Below, piece by piece: positions 25,801 to 36,645 of a stretch of 64,000 bases of DNA. Both the position numbers and the translations under genes were made by a program. How positions within the stretch are numbered: the first letter of the stretch is position 1; each line of letters opens with the position of its first letter. Under the pieces are notes generated by a model. That model saw nothing but the letters and a program-made list of their open reading frames with translations, had not been told where the DNA came from and did not search any database. This DNA is from Trichoplax sp. H2 (taxonomy: Eukaryota; Placozoa; Uniplacotomia; Trichoplacea): assembly GCA_003344405.1 (NCBI GenBank), contig NOWV01000080.1, forward strand, positions 186,001 to 250,000. Reading direction: 5' to 3'.

Positions 25801-26969
25801 CAAGAGGAAATAGAGATTCCTAATAACAGTACTTTAGAATCAGAAGGAAATACTTCACTAGATAAAATGGAACCGTAGTTCATTCTCATCTTTTCCAGCA
25901 AATCAAAACGTTATTGACCTTTCTTAAGCATTACTCATATCTCATATATAGTCGATTAGAAAGAATAGGCAAGATTATATGGCAAGTAGGCCTTCTCTTA
26001 AGGTAACAGTGTCAAGATAATCTGTATGAGAACTGAAGTAGAATACGAAATGTCAGTTTTAATCCTAGGTGGAAAGGATATTCGCTCATACTCTGTCGAT
26101 ATAACAACTACAATTACATTAAAAGATGCCATAAAAGTAATAAATCTATCTAGTCATTATAATAAGCAAGTTTCATCAATTAGTAATAGCAATAATCTTA
26201 ATTTTGTGACAATGAAGAGATCGAAAGCAATTATGGTATTGATGAACAGATTTATGAGAAATAACTCTAGTAGAGAGATCCTCTTTTATTCAACATCCAT
26301 TGCCTCATAGTAACTTTAAGTGATGATCAAATAACAGATTTAAGAGTACTAATACTAGGACTGTAGAAGGTCCTTTTTAATTCAAAATCAATTGCCTCAT
26401 GAGAGCTTTAAATGATTATATATTATCAGATAACGAATAAATTATAACGACAATAAGGGTATTAAAAATGAAAATAGCGTCCTCCAATGCCCAAAAGTGA
26501 ACGTTCGAGCAGTAACAATCATAGAGTCAACAAGTCCAAACTGCCCAATTTCGCATTAATATTGATTCTTATTTTTACGTTTATAACCAAATCAATGCGG
26601 CGAATGATATCAAGTTATGAAGATGGTGCTACTGTAACCATAAAACAAGATCAGACAGGCCAAAGACTAATCGATTCTTACGGTAAAGGATATTAGCAAT
26701 ACATCATCACAAAATAAAATAATTGGAAAACTAGCAATTTTACAAGTCATGCTTGGCCGTATAGCCATGAAAGAAAAAATTTATCCAATCTTAACTATAT
26801 CGCACTGTAGTGCTTGGGTTTTACAGCTACTTTAATTACTACTGTAAAATAGCTGAAACTATTACATGTACTCATTCGAAACTATCAGTCGGAAACTTAC
26901 CAAGAGACGATCCTTAGTTTTTCCATCACCTTCTTTACGCGGACGACGATGATGACTTTTAGTAGGCAT
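13807..26969 (-). CDS. KIF19: KIF19-like kinesin-8 motor protein, at least 19 exons
   Basis: Minus-strand gene of about 830-840 residues. Kinesin-8/KIF19 motors walk to microtubule plus ends and trim them; in animals KIF19 limits cilium length. Exons I could splice with consistent phase: 26901-26969 (ATG), 21087-21161, 20802-20918, 20130-20338, 19879-20004, 19549-19749, 18358-18436, 18203-18261, 17403-17664, 16480-16594, 16203-16280, 15594-15850, 15365-15487, 14985-15094, 14801-14834, 14663-14714, 14365-14477, 13807-14216 (stop). One small linker exon between 20802 and 20338 is unresolved; it must be 1 mod 3 long. Motor motifs are all present: VAVRLRP, P-loop AYGATGAGKTYTM (about residue 115-125), TSSRSH switch I, DLAGSE switch II, HINRSLLALGNCINAL and YRDSKLTRLLK. 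The neck FEESRNTLVYAHRAKNI followed by a QHIAEY segment is characteristic of KIF19. Exons 16594-14985 encode Gln/Glu/Lys/Leu-rich coiled coil; the tail is basic and Ser-rich. The human protein is longer (about 1000 residues). Confidence 0.92.
15167..15388. repeat. Three identical 74-bp tandem repeats across a kinesin splice donor
   Basis: Units start at 15167, 15241 and 15315, each 74 bases, with no difference that I can see. On the minus strand each unit contains the last 24 coding bases of the exon ending at 15365 (QQQKVLE), the splice donor (GTAATA) and about 50 bases of intron. The transcript therefore meets three identical donors. Only the first (at 15364) keeps the frame; using the second or third would retain sequence with an in-frame TAA shortly after the donor. 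Confidence 0.95.
21735..22010. repeat. Diverged ~120-bp tandem repeat, three copies (kinesin intron 1)
   Basis: The block TTATCRTTTWYATTTCTYW recurs at about 21748, 21871 and 21983. In the first two copies it is followed by GATAGAGTYWGTCA and a CCA-CTAGT-like block. Copies are diverged and uneven in length. Confidence 0.6.
23097..23355. repeat. Two-copy ~130-bp tandem duplication (kinesin intron 1)
   Basis: Shared blocks: CCCATTTTATTA (23123/23266), GTTATTACACT (about 23180/23313) and ATTCCAGGAATT (about 23204/23340). Clearly diverged copies. Confidence 0.65.
24940..25731. repeat. Two-copy ~396-bp tandem duplication (kinesin intron 1)
   Basis: Copy 1 is about 24940-25335 and copy 2 about 25336-25731. 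Matching blocks in order: CTAGATTACTG (offset 396), GATCTTGCCTAA, GCTATTGCTTCTA, GTTTCRTAGYATTG and TTCGCTGTCTRAA. Both copies are non-coding in appearance. Confidence 0.75.
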
Positions 26970-29390
26970 GATTGCAGAACGTTGTAGTAAACTGAATTTT
27001 ACGAAAACGTTATCCTATATCCCATATTGGAAGGTATTTAAAGCCCAAACTAATTTTATATTTTACTGTATAATCTCGGACAAGAAAAATTCTTGCTGTT
27101 AGACTCAATCAACTGTTACTGGCATGATAGTCAGTTGTTTAAAGTTTAGTAACAGGTTTATCGATCCATTCCAAAATCTTTGCATTCAATATTGTGGCTT
27201 CAGGACGATAGGATCAATAAGAAATCCTCTAGAAAGAATGAAAATGAATTATCAATATTAATAATGCCATCCTTTCTAAAAAGTTAGAGATAATCATCCA
27301 ATGTTAGAAATGTAACAACAGCATTGCCGCCGGCTATAACTCAGTAACTATTTTGGATTTGTCAAATCAATCACATCCAATATACTCGTACTTGTATTAC
27401 CTTCTAGTAGCCTAATAGGCAACTAACACAAACAAAATTCTGGGCAAGATATGGTATTAATAATAACGTTAAAACACTTTAAAACATTTTTTTAATATTA
27501 ACAAGCAGCATAAGTCATAGCAAGTATTTGAAATCTAGCATTACTTATCAGTTTCAAAAATTTGAACACAATATCATAAATTTTGTGCGGTTATCTAGGA
27601 ATTCTTTTCCTATTAAGCTGTTATGGTTATGAGTCATAAGGGTAAAGATAGATTTTTTATCGAGATTTCTATTCTTATACTACTCTCCCTCCCACTTTGC
27701 ATCGTCTCTTGCCAGTGTGTAATGGCCGAGTAATAGTCTTTTACTATTCGTGTTATCATCATTATTAAGGCTACACGTCAGGAATTAATATGATCATTCC
27801 CACGATGGGTAGACTAGTTAGCGAGAAGTATAATGAAACAGTGATGGAACCAAGTCAGAGTAAACTAATCCTGTAATAACCCAATGGATGTGATCATAAC
27901 ACTGATGCTAATAAAATCAATCTTTTAACATCAATTTAACTATTCCATTACCAATCTTAAGTATATCATTTTATAGCCGTTTTCAATGGTAGGAAATAAT
28001 CTCATTCCTGAATATCAATCTATTGATCAAGCTCTGTTCCCTTAAGTCAAATAAGTACCGGTAAGAAAAAGAAAATCATGAAAATATAGGACATCAATTG
28101 GATGGAAAGAAAAGATCTAAACTCTCTATGGCTTCTTTTATGTTATCTGACAACGGTGCACTTTCATCATCCACTGAATGGTGTGATGGACTAAAAATAA
28201 AATGCTATGGTTACCTCACAATCTCTGGTATAACTGTAGTTTGAGTCTTAGAGAAGGCGATTGGGTAGGAAATATTGTAAGATACATAAAATCAATTCAA
28301 TAAGACGGCATGATAAAATAAATGTCTTTCCAATTTACTGTAGAGCGGAGTCATTTAAATTTTTGGTTGTTTGTATTTACCTCAAGAGCGATCTATCCAG
28401 CCAAGTTGTCTATTTCTATTCAAAATTATGTTGTAATAAAATTATCTACAAGAAATAGTTTGTAGCCTAAGGATAAAATCATCCACTAAGTAAATTGAAT
28501 CAATTTCGATTTAGCTATTCCTTCTTATACGCTGATCTGGAATAGATTGATTGTAAAAATAATTCTTCTATGCTTTCTTTTTACTTGGCTATTATTATTC
28601 TTATCCTTTCTTATGTTGACTTTCAAACCAGTATACATTTCCCCTTTAATCGTGGAATTAATGATTGTTATCGATATGAAAAGATAAAGTATATGGAGAT
28701 CAAATACAAACGGGAACAATAATAACAATCCCCAAGATGGGAGTATTGTCAGTAGAAATTAGGAGGAATAGAATTACGAGCATCATTATCGCAGCAAACG
28801 ATGGCTGTCATCATGGCTATGAACAATCTATAGACTGGAAAGGGAGGAGTAAAGTACAATCGATAGAAAAAGAAAAAAGAATTTATTATGACGATCAGAG
28901 AAATAGCAATTCAATCTATTGTAGATATATAAAAGACAAATAAATTAAAAATGAAGTCAATGGACTATAGTTTGGACAAGCTATTTTCACATCTGGTCAA
29001 GAATAAATTATGTTGTCCTCCCGAAGAAGTAATTGTAGTAGAAGCCAATCAAATGATAAATAATCGTGTAACATTTTGTGCAATATTCATATTTTAATAA
29101 GGACTACATCATCTAATTTCAAAGATTTTAAAACTCTATTGCATTGTCTAATAACTAGTAGACTAGCATTAAAATAATAAGTCAGTCAGCAATTCCTTAT
29201 AAAGCATAACAGCCATATTTCTATCAACAGATGCCAAACGGTTGGTAAGAGCAATTCTATCAACATTTTTCTTTTATCACATACTTCATTTTTTACTCTT
29301 TGCTCCCCCTGTTCAACCCATCTGGAAATGATACTCCATACCGTAACAAATAGTTGCTATAAATATCTATCAATAACAAAATCAATATCT

Positions 29391-30170
29391 ACTCTTTCAA
29401 TGATCGATCAACCACGAATAGCCAAACAGACATTACTATCATATCCAAATAGTCTTCATTGATTCGTGAATTTATCTACAGGTCACAATGGATCAAATGT
29501 TTACTATGCCTAGTCGTTAGGATATTCCAATTGATCAAAATATATCGTACAAAACGCAACAATATTATCACTAAGATCTATTCCTTTTCAATTAACTAGC
29601 GAATATGTATTTAGATTGTGATAACCTCTCTTGGGTAATATCACTATTTTGGATACCTTCTGTATTACTATAGAGTCTGTATTTACCGATCAAGAGCAGT
29701 GCCGATATTAGATGTGATAATATCATTCGTTCTCTTAATTAGCTATCTAAATTAGAATAAATTTGGTGTAATGCTTCCCATCTTTCATCGACTCTTTGAA
29801 TGATCGATCAACAACGATTAAGCAAACAGATATCACTATCAAAACCAAACAGTTTCTATTCTCTACAGGTCACAATGGATCAAATGTTTACTCTCTCCAG
29901 TCGTTAGAATATTTCAATTAATTAGAAAATATCGTACACAACGTAGTAACAACATCACCGTAGTCTATTCTTAGCCTGTTAGCTAGCTAGTCTGTATTTA
30001 AGTTGTAAAAACTAATCTGGGATAATATCACTAGTTTGATAGTCTCTGTATTCCTATATGTTCTGTAGTTATTAATCAAAAGCAGTACCGATAGCAGATT
30101 AGACAATATCATTCATTTCTTAATTGGCTACGTAAATTAGAGTAAATTTGGGTAATGCTTCTCATCATCC
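29391..30170. repeat. Two-copy 400-bp tandem duplication
   Basis: Copy 1 is 29391-29790 and copy 2 29791 to about 30170. Both open with ACTCTTTSAATGATCGATCA and share ACAGGTCACAATGGATCAAA, TATCGTACA, and a closing TAATGCTTCYCATC. Copies differ by many substitutions and small gaps. No reading frame is preserved between them, so this is a non-coding duplication. Confidence 0.85.
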
Positions 30171-32884
30171 GAGCCGTAGCTCACACCATTAGATAATTTT
30201 ATACTAGAGTTTGCTCTAGTTGTTATGTCAATAATTTATCCTAGTCAGTACATGGCTATACTGATATTTTTTCATTTTCTAACGTTCCTAATTTGTAGTG
30301 TAAATAAAATGGATCTTCTTTAGCTACATGTTCTAGATAGATCATAATATATGGTACTGCTAGTAAATTCCCTAATAGGCAGTTGTTAAATTATTTAATA
30401 ACTCATAAAATAATCGATAAAATTTTAGGTAACTCTATAACCCTATTTTTAAACGAATATATTGAGGAGAAATTAGAAACTAAATCAAGTTGAGATAAAT
30501 AACTTTATACCACCGACGTATTAAATCGTTGATGATTAATACCAGTAGCATATGTCATTAAAGGCATCCATCAGGTTAAAATCGAAGTAAACTTTTCCAT
30601 TCGATAGTCTGATTAAGTATACGAAAGATATTTTGCATCAAAATTGAGTTGGTCTAATAATTTTTTGTACTATCAGAAATACTGCACACTTGCGCTTCTA
30701 GGTATAAAATGTAGCAGCTATAACACATGCAATTAATGAAAGATAGTTATAAGTTTATCTCAATATTGCGTTGTACGTGATAACTCTTGACAAGTATTGA
30801 AGTCATATAATTGGCAAAGCTGTCATTTATCCCAAATATGGAAAGCTTAATGTAAAAATAAGCCCAACAATGATCTCACTGTATTATAAATTCATTTACA
30901 ATTATAAAATGGACACCAAATTAGTTGAAGTTAAAGTAATCCTGTAAAATGTCATTAAAACAATAATAGTACGATTTGTGACAGCATACTAGAAGTGATA
31001 TGACTAAATCATGGATTACAAAGGGCCAATATAAGTTTTAAACTAGTATATTAAAATATCTTATATTGAACAGAATGTAATTGCAGGTGTTTTAGCCTAG
31101 TTTTATAGTCAACAGCTTTTCATTTCATACAAGTTACCTACAAATGAGCTTTTGACTAGCAGTACTGACTTGTGTATTACTTTTCGATCAATAATTTTCT
31201 TGGAATAGAAATGATTTTCATCAAGTTTCCCCGGATAATTTCCTTTATCTGCTTTCAAAAAACGTCCAAATCAGGATTTAATGTAGACTTTTGAAATCAA
31301 GTAGTCATTATAGTGTAGATAAGAAATAACGACAACCTAAGGATTTATTTGCAGACAAGTAAGACTTGCGTTTTGTTGATCAATTCTGAATAAAGGCTTT
31401 TTTTTGTACATAGTTAGTATTTATAGTCATTTTTAATCGAAAGACAGAAGTTAGAATAATCAAATAGGTAACAAAAAGAATTTCATTTCAAATCCGACGA
31501 CTATAAAGAAAATGAAGTCAATAAATCGTCATTTTTTCTAGTATCATTACACCGAAACTAATAGAAGTTTGTAAGCCATAGCAACTATCATAATAAATTT
31601 TTTTAAGATTGTGATTGATTTTGTTTTGTCGATGATAGTAATGTACAAATTTATTGCATTATCGTTCGTTTTCTATCTACAGCAAAGATGATACACCTTC
31701 AATAGCCAATAATTATATAACTGATAATGCTATTTACTTCCTATTTGTCTTCAGGGATTTTCTTTGACTCTTATAATTAGGAAATATTCTATCATTGCTA
31801 TCCGATGTTTCTGGTATTATTCTCTCATGTTATTGACATCATCAATGGAAATGGCACTAATTTCATCATCCATTTGCAATCACTTGAATATTATGACGAC
31901 ATAATATAATTTTATTCATAGATAATCAGAGCATTGTTCAGGTTTGGTAAATATGCATAACAGACACCCACTTTATTTTTTCAATATAAGAAAGTCAACG
32001 ATCTGATTTGCTCAAACTCATCGTATTCAGATTTCTAGATTTAATTATGTCGTTAATACCGTCTTCGTTCTCTGTTAATAATTAATTGTACATCTTTTTA
32101 ATTGTCATGATTGAATTTTATACCATACAATTAAATCTAATTGTCAATTAATATTTAACTGATAGTTATAGGAGTTTCATTCAAAAATACTTGTTTGTCA
32201 TAAATTGACTTTCACTTTCAACCCCATCTAATTAGTTTTTCTTAAATTAGCATGATTAAAAACTCGTCAAGCTGATATCACATCCTGGAATTGATCAGAT
32301 TTATGCATAGAAAACTTCCTATATCTCGTCTTCATTCCGAAAAATTCGAAAGAAGTAGCTTTCACCTAAATCAATTTATAGAGATAATAGTGTTAGCTTG
32401 ACATTAAAAATGCCTTCTTTGTCACTTGTCTAGACTACAAATTTAAAATTAAGTAACAGTATCATACCTACAACATTTTAGTTATAGTCTATTCTTACCT
32501 ATGCAATTTCGTGATCATCTACTTATCTCCACTATTAGCAGACAACTTTATTTTCCTTTCTGTCATAAATCAGTAGATAAGGTGCTCGACAATGAGAAAA
32601 AATAGTCTTGTCCAAACTGATGAAAATTCCTTATTGGTAATGCAATCTATGTACCCGTAAATATCCACTAATTAACTGTTAAATAGGTAGCCTCATCAGT
32701 TACAGGATGTGCTTATAAATTAAAGAATTAAAAATGAAGAGATTACATCACAGATAAGACATTCTTAGTATCGTGTATATTATCATTGCAGAAAATCTTT
32801 ACAGCTTATATGAATACGTAGTTAATTCTGAATAATTCATTGTAAATCTCTTTTTAGAAATTTTACATGAGGAAGGCGGTTTAG

Positions 32885-33090
32885 TTTTAGTCAGGACGTC
32901 GGTGTTAGTTTTGGCATCAGAGGCTCTTTGCATTTTCTGCATTGCCTGCGGGCATCATATACTTTGCCCGATTCTCGTGCATGGCGGGTGACATTTACAC
33001 TGCTAAATAGCTTTGATAAAAGCAATAGAATGGATGCAGGATTCCAATAATATGGCCTCGAATTTAGTACTGGTTGAATAATGACTTGTC
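32885..33090 (-). other. GC-richer island with an open frame, unrecognised
   Basis: This patch is visibly richer in G+C than its surroundings. On the minus strand it holds a stop-to-stop frame of about 58 codons without an ATG near its start, containing VNVTRHARESGKVYDARRQ and then CRKCKEPLMPKLTPTS before a TGA. The CxxC pair and charged composition are unlike random AT-rich translation. On the plus strand another long open frame crosses the same bases. It could be a lone exon, an old insertion or chance. No family recognised. Confidence 0.3.
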
Positions 33091-35622
33091 ACTTTAATCT
33101 TATAAGATTCGGCTTTGATTATTTATTTATTACCGACATGTGCTCTTATGATAGCAAAAAAATCAATTCAACTGAGAGTAGCCACACCTAAAACGCCTTC
33201 AATTGTTAGAAATTGTACTAGCCGAAGCTGCATTAGGAAGTAATAAACACTTTTTATTTTATTTTTTATCCTGCCTTGCCCAAAGTTTGTCTGCGTAGTA
33301 ATAAAGATTAATTATGTTATTGCTCTAAGGGTTTACAAGTTAGCAATATCGGTGCCATTAGCGTTATTGAATTAAGGCTATAAACATTGAGAAGTCAACA
33401 AGGTTTAATCTAGCTTATCCTATAGCCAAATTCTATCACATGAAAACTATTTTCCATTTCTCCTTATGGCAAATATCTCGATAATTAATTTTCTAATATT
33501 AACACTATAGCCTTGTACTATTCTGCTTACAAAAAATAAACTACTGTAGTTATCTCTTATTTTCAATATTCTCATTAACCCAAAATAACTTCTCTTAATG
33601 GTTTAGCATCAATTTTATAGCCATATAATTTGGGGATAATCAGCAGTAAATAATTTTGGCATTTTAAGGACAAGGAAAATACCGACATTGATCCGAAAAA
33701 TAAAAGAATATTTACAAAAAAAATTGAAGTTATTAGAATGATTTTCAACATAGCATGGTTATTTATGCTCTAGTTCTACTATTATGATGGCGAAGGTGCA
33801 GTAATGTTGTCAACTTTGGACAAATAAATCAATTTTCAGACTAATTTATTTAATAACGCCAGCGGCTAATCAGTGACAGCTAATTAGTGACAGTTGTCAT
33901 CATCAATAAAACAGGTGCACTGCAAACAAGGAGAGCTTGTAAAATGATTAGTGTTAATTAATTCGAGTTATCGTCAAGCAGGAATTCAAGCTACCCTATT
34001 ATTCTTTATAAAATCTGATTATCAGCTAAAGCCACATGGAATCCATCATTGTGTCTAACAAGCCTGGTATACAATATCTTATTCCATTAGAATCATTGTC
34101 TTGAAATCTACTTGTAACCGATTAAAATTTATCCACATAAATCAAATAATTAGGTCTTGTGAAGATGGAGACCAGGGAAAATAATCCATAGAACATCTAA
34201 AAGGTCTACCTCTAGTTCAATACTTTTGCCTTGTTGGTATTTAACTTACTAATTTGATTATGTCATCTCGATAAAAGTGTAGAACGATGACTAATGGGAT
34301 TCTATCATTTTTTTACTCATTTATCCATTCTTAGTAAATAGTCTGTGACTTTGAATACTGTAAAGCGGTTGTTGATCGTGGTAGGACAGCAGTAATCTAC
34401 TACTGTCTAGGCATTATTAATGGAATATTATTGGTTTAATCCAATACAATCTAAAACCTACTCCTACTAACAATTCGTATACTAATGCATCCGATTAGTA
34501 ATAATTATCCCGTCCAATATGACTTACAAACATGCCAAATAATGTTGGAATGGATCTTGAATAGCGTCAGCGTATTATTATTAACGTTTCAGCTATTTTT
34601 TTTTGTTTTATTTCTATGTTGGGAAGCAGTTGGACATTTTTAATGCAAGTTCCGTCTTATCGCGATTGTCATCCAGATGGAACACTTTTTCCCATACACC
34701 AATTTTTGCTACTGTATTGGATAAGATAGCTGTGTGGTTGTTATGGAATTAACTTCTCAACGATTATTCCTCTATCAGCGTAGTAATACGCCAATAATTC
34801 AATTTTCCAATGTGACGAACTAAAAATATATAAATATAGAAAAATGAGGTAGAAATGATGAATGAAATAATTTTACTTTCATTTGTTAATACAACTATGA
34901 AACAATTCTAATTTTGCATCGGGCACAGTAAATCCTTGAGAATTTTTGACTTGGCTGACCATCACCTTCACGTATTTGTCAGTTAATGTTGCGTTATCAT
35001 TTTGTATGTTATAAAACTGAAATTAGACTTGGTTTAAAATACAGTACTTTTATTTAAAAATTGTGAAATATTGTTGTTCGATGTGTTAATCGATTTGTGA
35101 CCATATAGCGAGCTGAGCTGATAATGAAATAAAATGATATACTTTCTATCTCAAGTTTGATGATTGTTACAATTTTCGATATAGTTTTGTAATAGCAATG
35201 AAAGTAATTTAAAGCTGTAAAACTTATGTCATAAGTAGAAGCGATCGAAACCTTAAATGTGCCGAGGCGATATCTGATTATAATGTAAATCGGGTTATTT
35301 TCATTATAACCACATCAACTCCTCAATTAAAATCCAATATCACTCACCGTTTAATGCCACATTCCTAATTACTGCACAACAGTAAATATACTTATTAATC
35401 TCCAATTTTGTTCGTTGTTACAATTTCCGATGTAGTTTTGTAATGCTTTGTAACGTGTGATCTAATCCTATTTCACACTTGTCATTCAAGCGCCGCAATA
35501 CGAATCTCATAGAACTCTCATATCCTTGGGGCCATCTATTGATGTCTCCGATTCAGCGTTAGCGGAATACGCCAAGCGTTATCTCGACTATCCACTACAA
35601 AGATGGCCAACATCAATTATTC

Positions 35623-35840
35623 ATTATAAACAGTTGTCGCAAAACTAGCCATTTTTTCTTATGATCGCAGTTGTACAAGTCCAATTCTGTACTGATAACG
35701 GTCATTTTTATTTTTTTTTTTTATTAATTAAATTATAAACAGTTGTCGCAAAACTTAAAAAGACTTTCTCTTTATGATCAAAGTAGTACAGTACAAGTCA
35801 AATTCTGTAGTGAAAACAGTAATTTTCATCATTTTTAGTG
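35623..35840. repeat. Two-copy 109-bp tandem duplication
   Basis: Copies begin at 35623 and 35732 with ATTATAAACAGTTGTCGCAA. They share a TTATGATC-AGT block and CAAGTC-AATTCTGTA. A poly-T run of about 14 sits at the junction. Confidence 0.8.
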
Positions 35841-36237
35841 ATTTCTATTTTTGATGGGTGCACTAACTTTTCAAGTCAAAATTGTAAGCCTGCTTTATAA
35901 GGGATAGTACATTGAGAGGCATTTCGACTCGATGCGAGCGTAGATACGTTCACAGACTCTATTTCCATTAACCCTTTTACAGTCCAATGAGCATCGATGA
36001 AACTCCAAATTGACTTAAAACTATGCAATTTCACAAACTTGATAAAATGACGTTTTGATCATACGCTAGTTCACTATGCATTGTCAACAAGTTGGAATTC
36101 AAGGGCTTTTGGGCTAAATTGGCTTTATAAGTCTTGAGATTTAAATGCTCAAGTAAAAGAAATTGAACTGGCTCCCACTTGTAGACTGACTACCGATGGA
36201 CAGAGATTTCGATGTACAGTAAGTAGAGAAATTGCAG

Positions 36238-36255
36238 TCTCTCTCTCTCTCTCTC
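36238..36255. repeat. (TC)9 microsatellite upstream of oxidase A
   Basis: Perfect TC dinucleotide run, 18 bases, within a locally GC-richer stretch (36170-36550) that precedes the first coding exon of oxidase gene A. Probably part of its promoter or 5' UTR. Confidence 0.9.
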
Positions 36256-36292
36256 ACGGACGGACAGCACAGCCCTATCGAGTTATTCGAGG

Positions 36293-36643
36293 GTAAGTGT
36301 TTTGGGTAGCGATGTGGTGGATGGAATTAAGCCGCTCCACTTTCGCTGCCAATGGCCGAGCCTACAGTATGCTTAGAAAACCAAGTTTTGGCATATACAG
36401 TCTGTCGGCAGGTGTTGTAATCGATGGGAGTGGAGTGGGAGTACTCGACTGTCGATGGGAATGCTATCGACAAAACACTAATTTTCAACTACTACTTTAG
36501 GACTCGCCATCTTGTCTAGGATTGGTGAACAGTAGACTGTTAGTGGAGTCAACACTTGGACTACTGTCAATGCTTTAAAGTCTTCCCAGTCTGGCCAATC
36601 TCCTTTAAATCATCATCCTATCCAACATTCATACCTTATGTAG
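36293..36643 (+). other. Possible 5' UTR intron of oxidase A
   Basis: A strong donor GGGTAAGTG at 36293 and an acceptor ATGTAG ending at 36643 would place the initiator ATG (36646) two bases into the second exon. Upstream plus-strand open frames at 36297-36500 and 36556 would then be intronic. Inferred from splice motifs only. Confidence 0.35.
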
Positions 36644-36645
36644 AT

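Larger units (their letters stand above)
21162..26900. other. Large first intron of the kinesin gene (5.7 kb)
   Basis: Bounded by a GTAAG donor (26896-26900) and a TTTAG acceptor (21162-21163), far longer than the other introns of the gene. No nested gene is convincing: plus-strand frames at 26026-26310 and 26487-26696 lack motifs, and part of the first overlaps a ~98 bp two-copy repeat (26275-26450). It carries several diverged tandem duplications annotated separately. Confidence 0.6.
26970..36230. other. Long gene-poor interval
   Basis: No gene could be supported on either strand. Short plus frames at 28129-28245 (38 codons, starts MASFMLSDNG) and around 34570-34728 (about 50 codons including VPSYRDCHPDGTLFP) look mildly coding but have no paralogue, domain or splice partner. 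A 400-bp tandem duplication, a 109-bp duplication and a GC-richer island are listed separately. Distal regulatory sequence or undetected small exons are possible. Confidence 0.45.

Noticed and set aside
26026-26310. 94-codon plus frame in kinesin intron 1
   Set aside because: Its end overlaps a small tandem repeat; no motif, antisense to the kinesin transcript.
28737-28943. 68-codon plus frame
   Set aside because: No domain, no paralogue, composition explained by AG-rich sequence.
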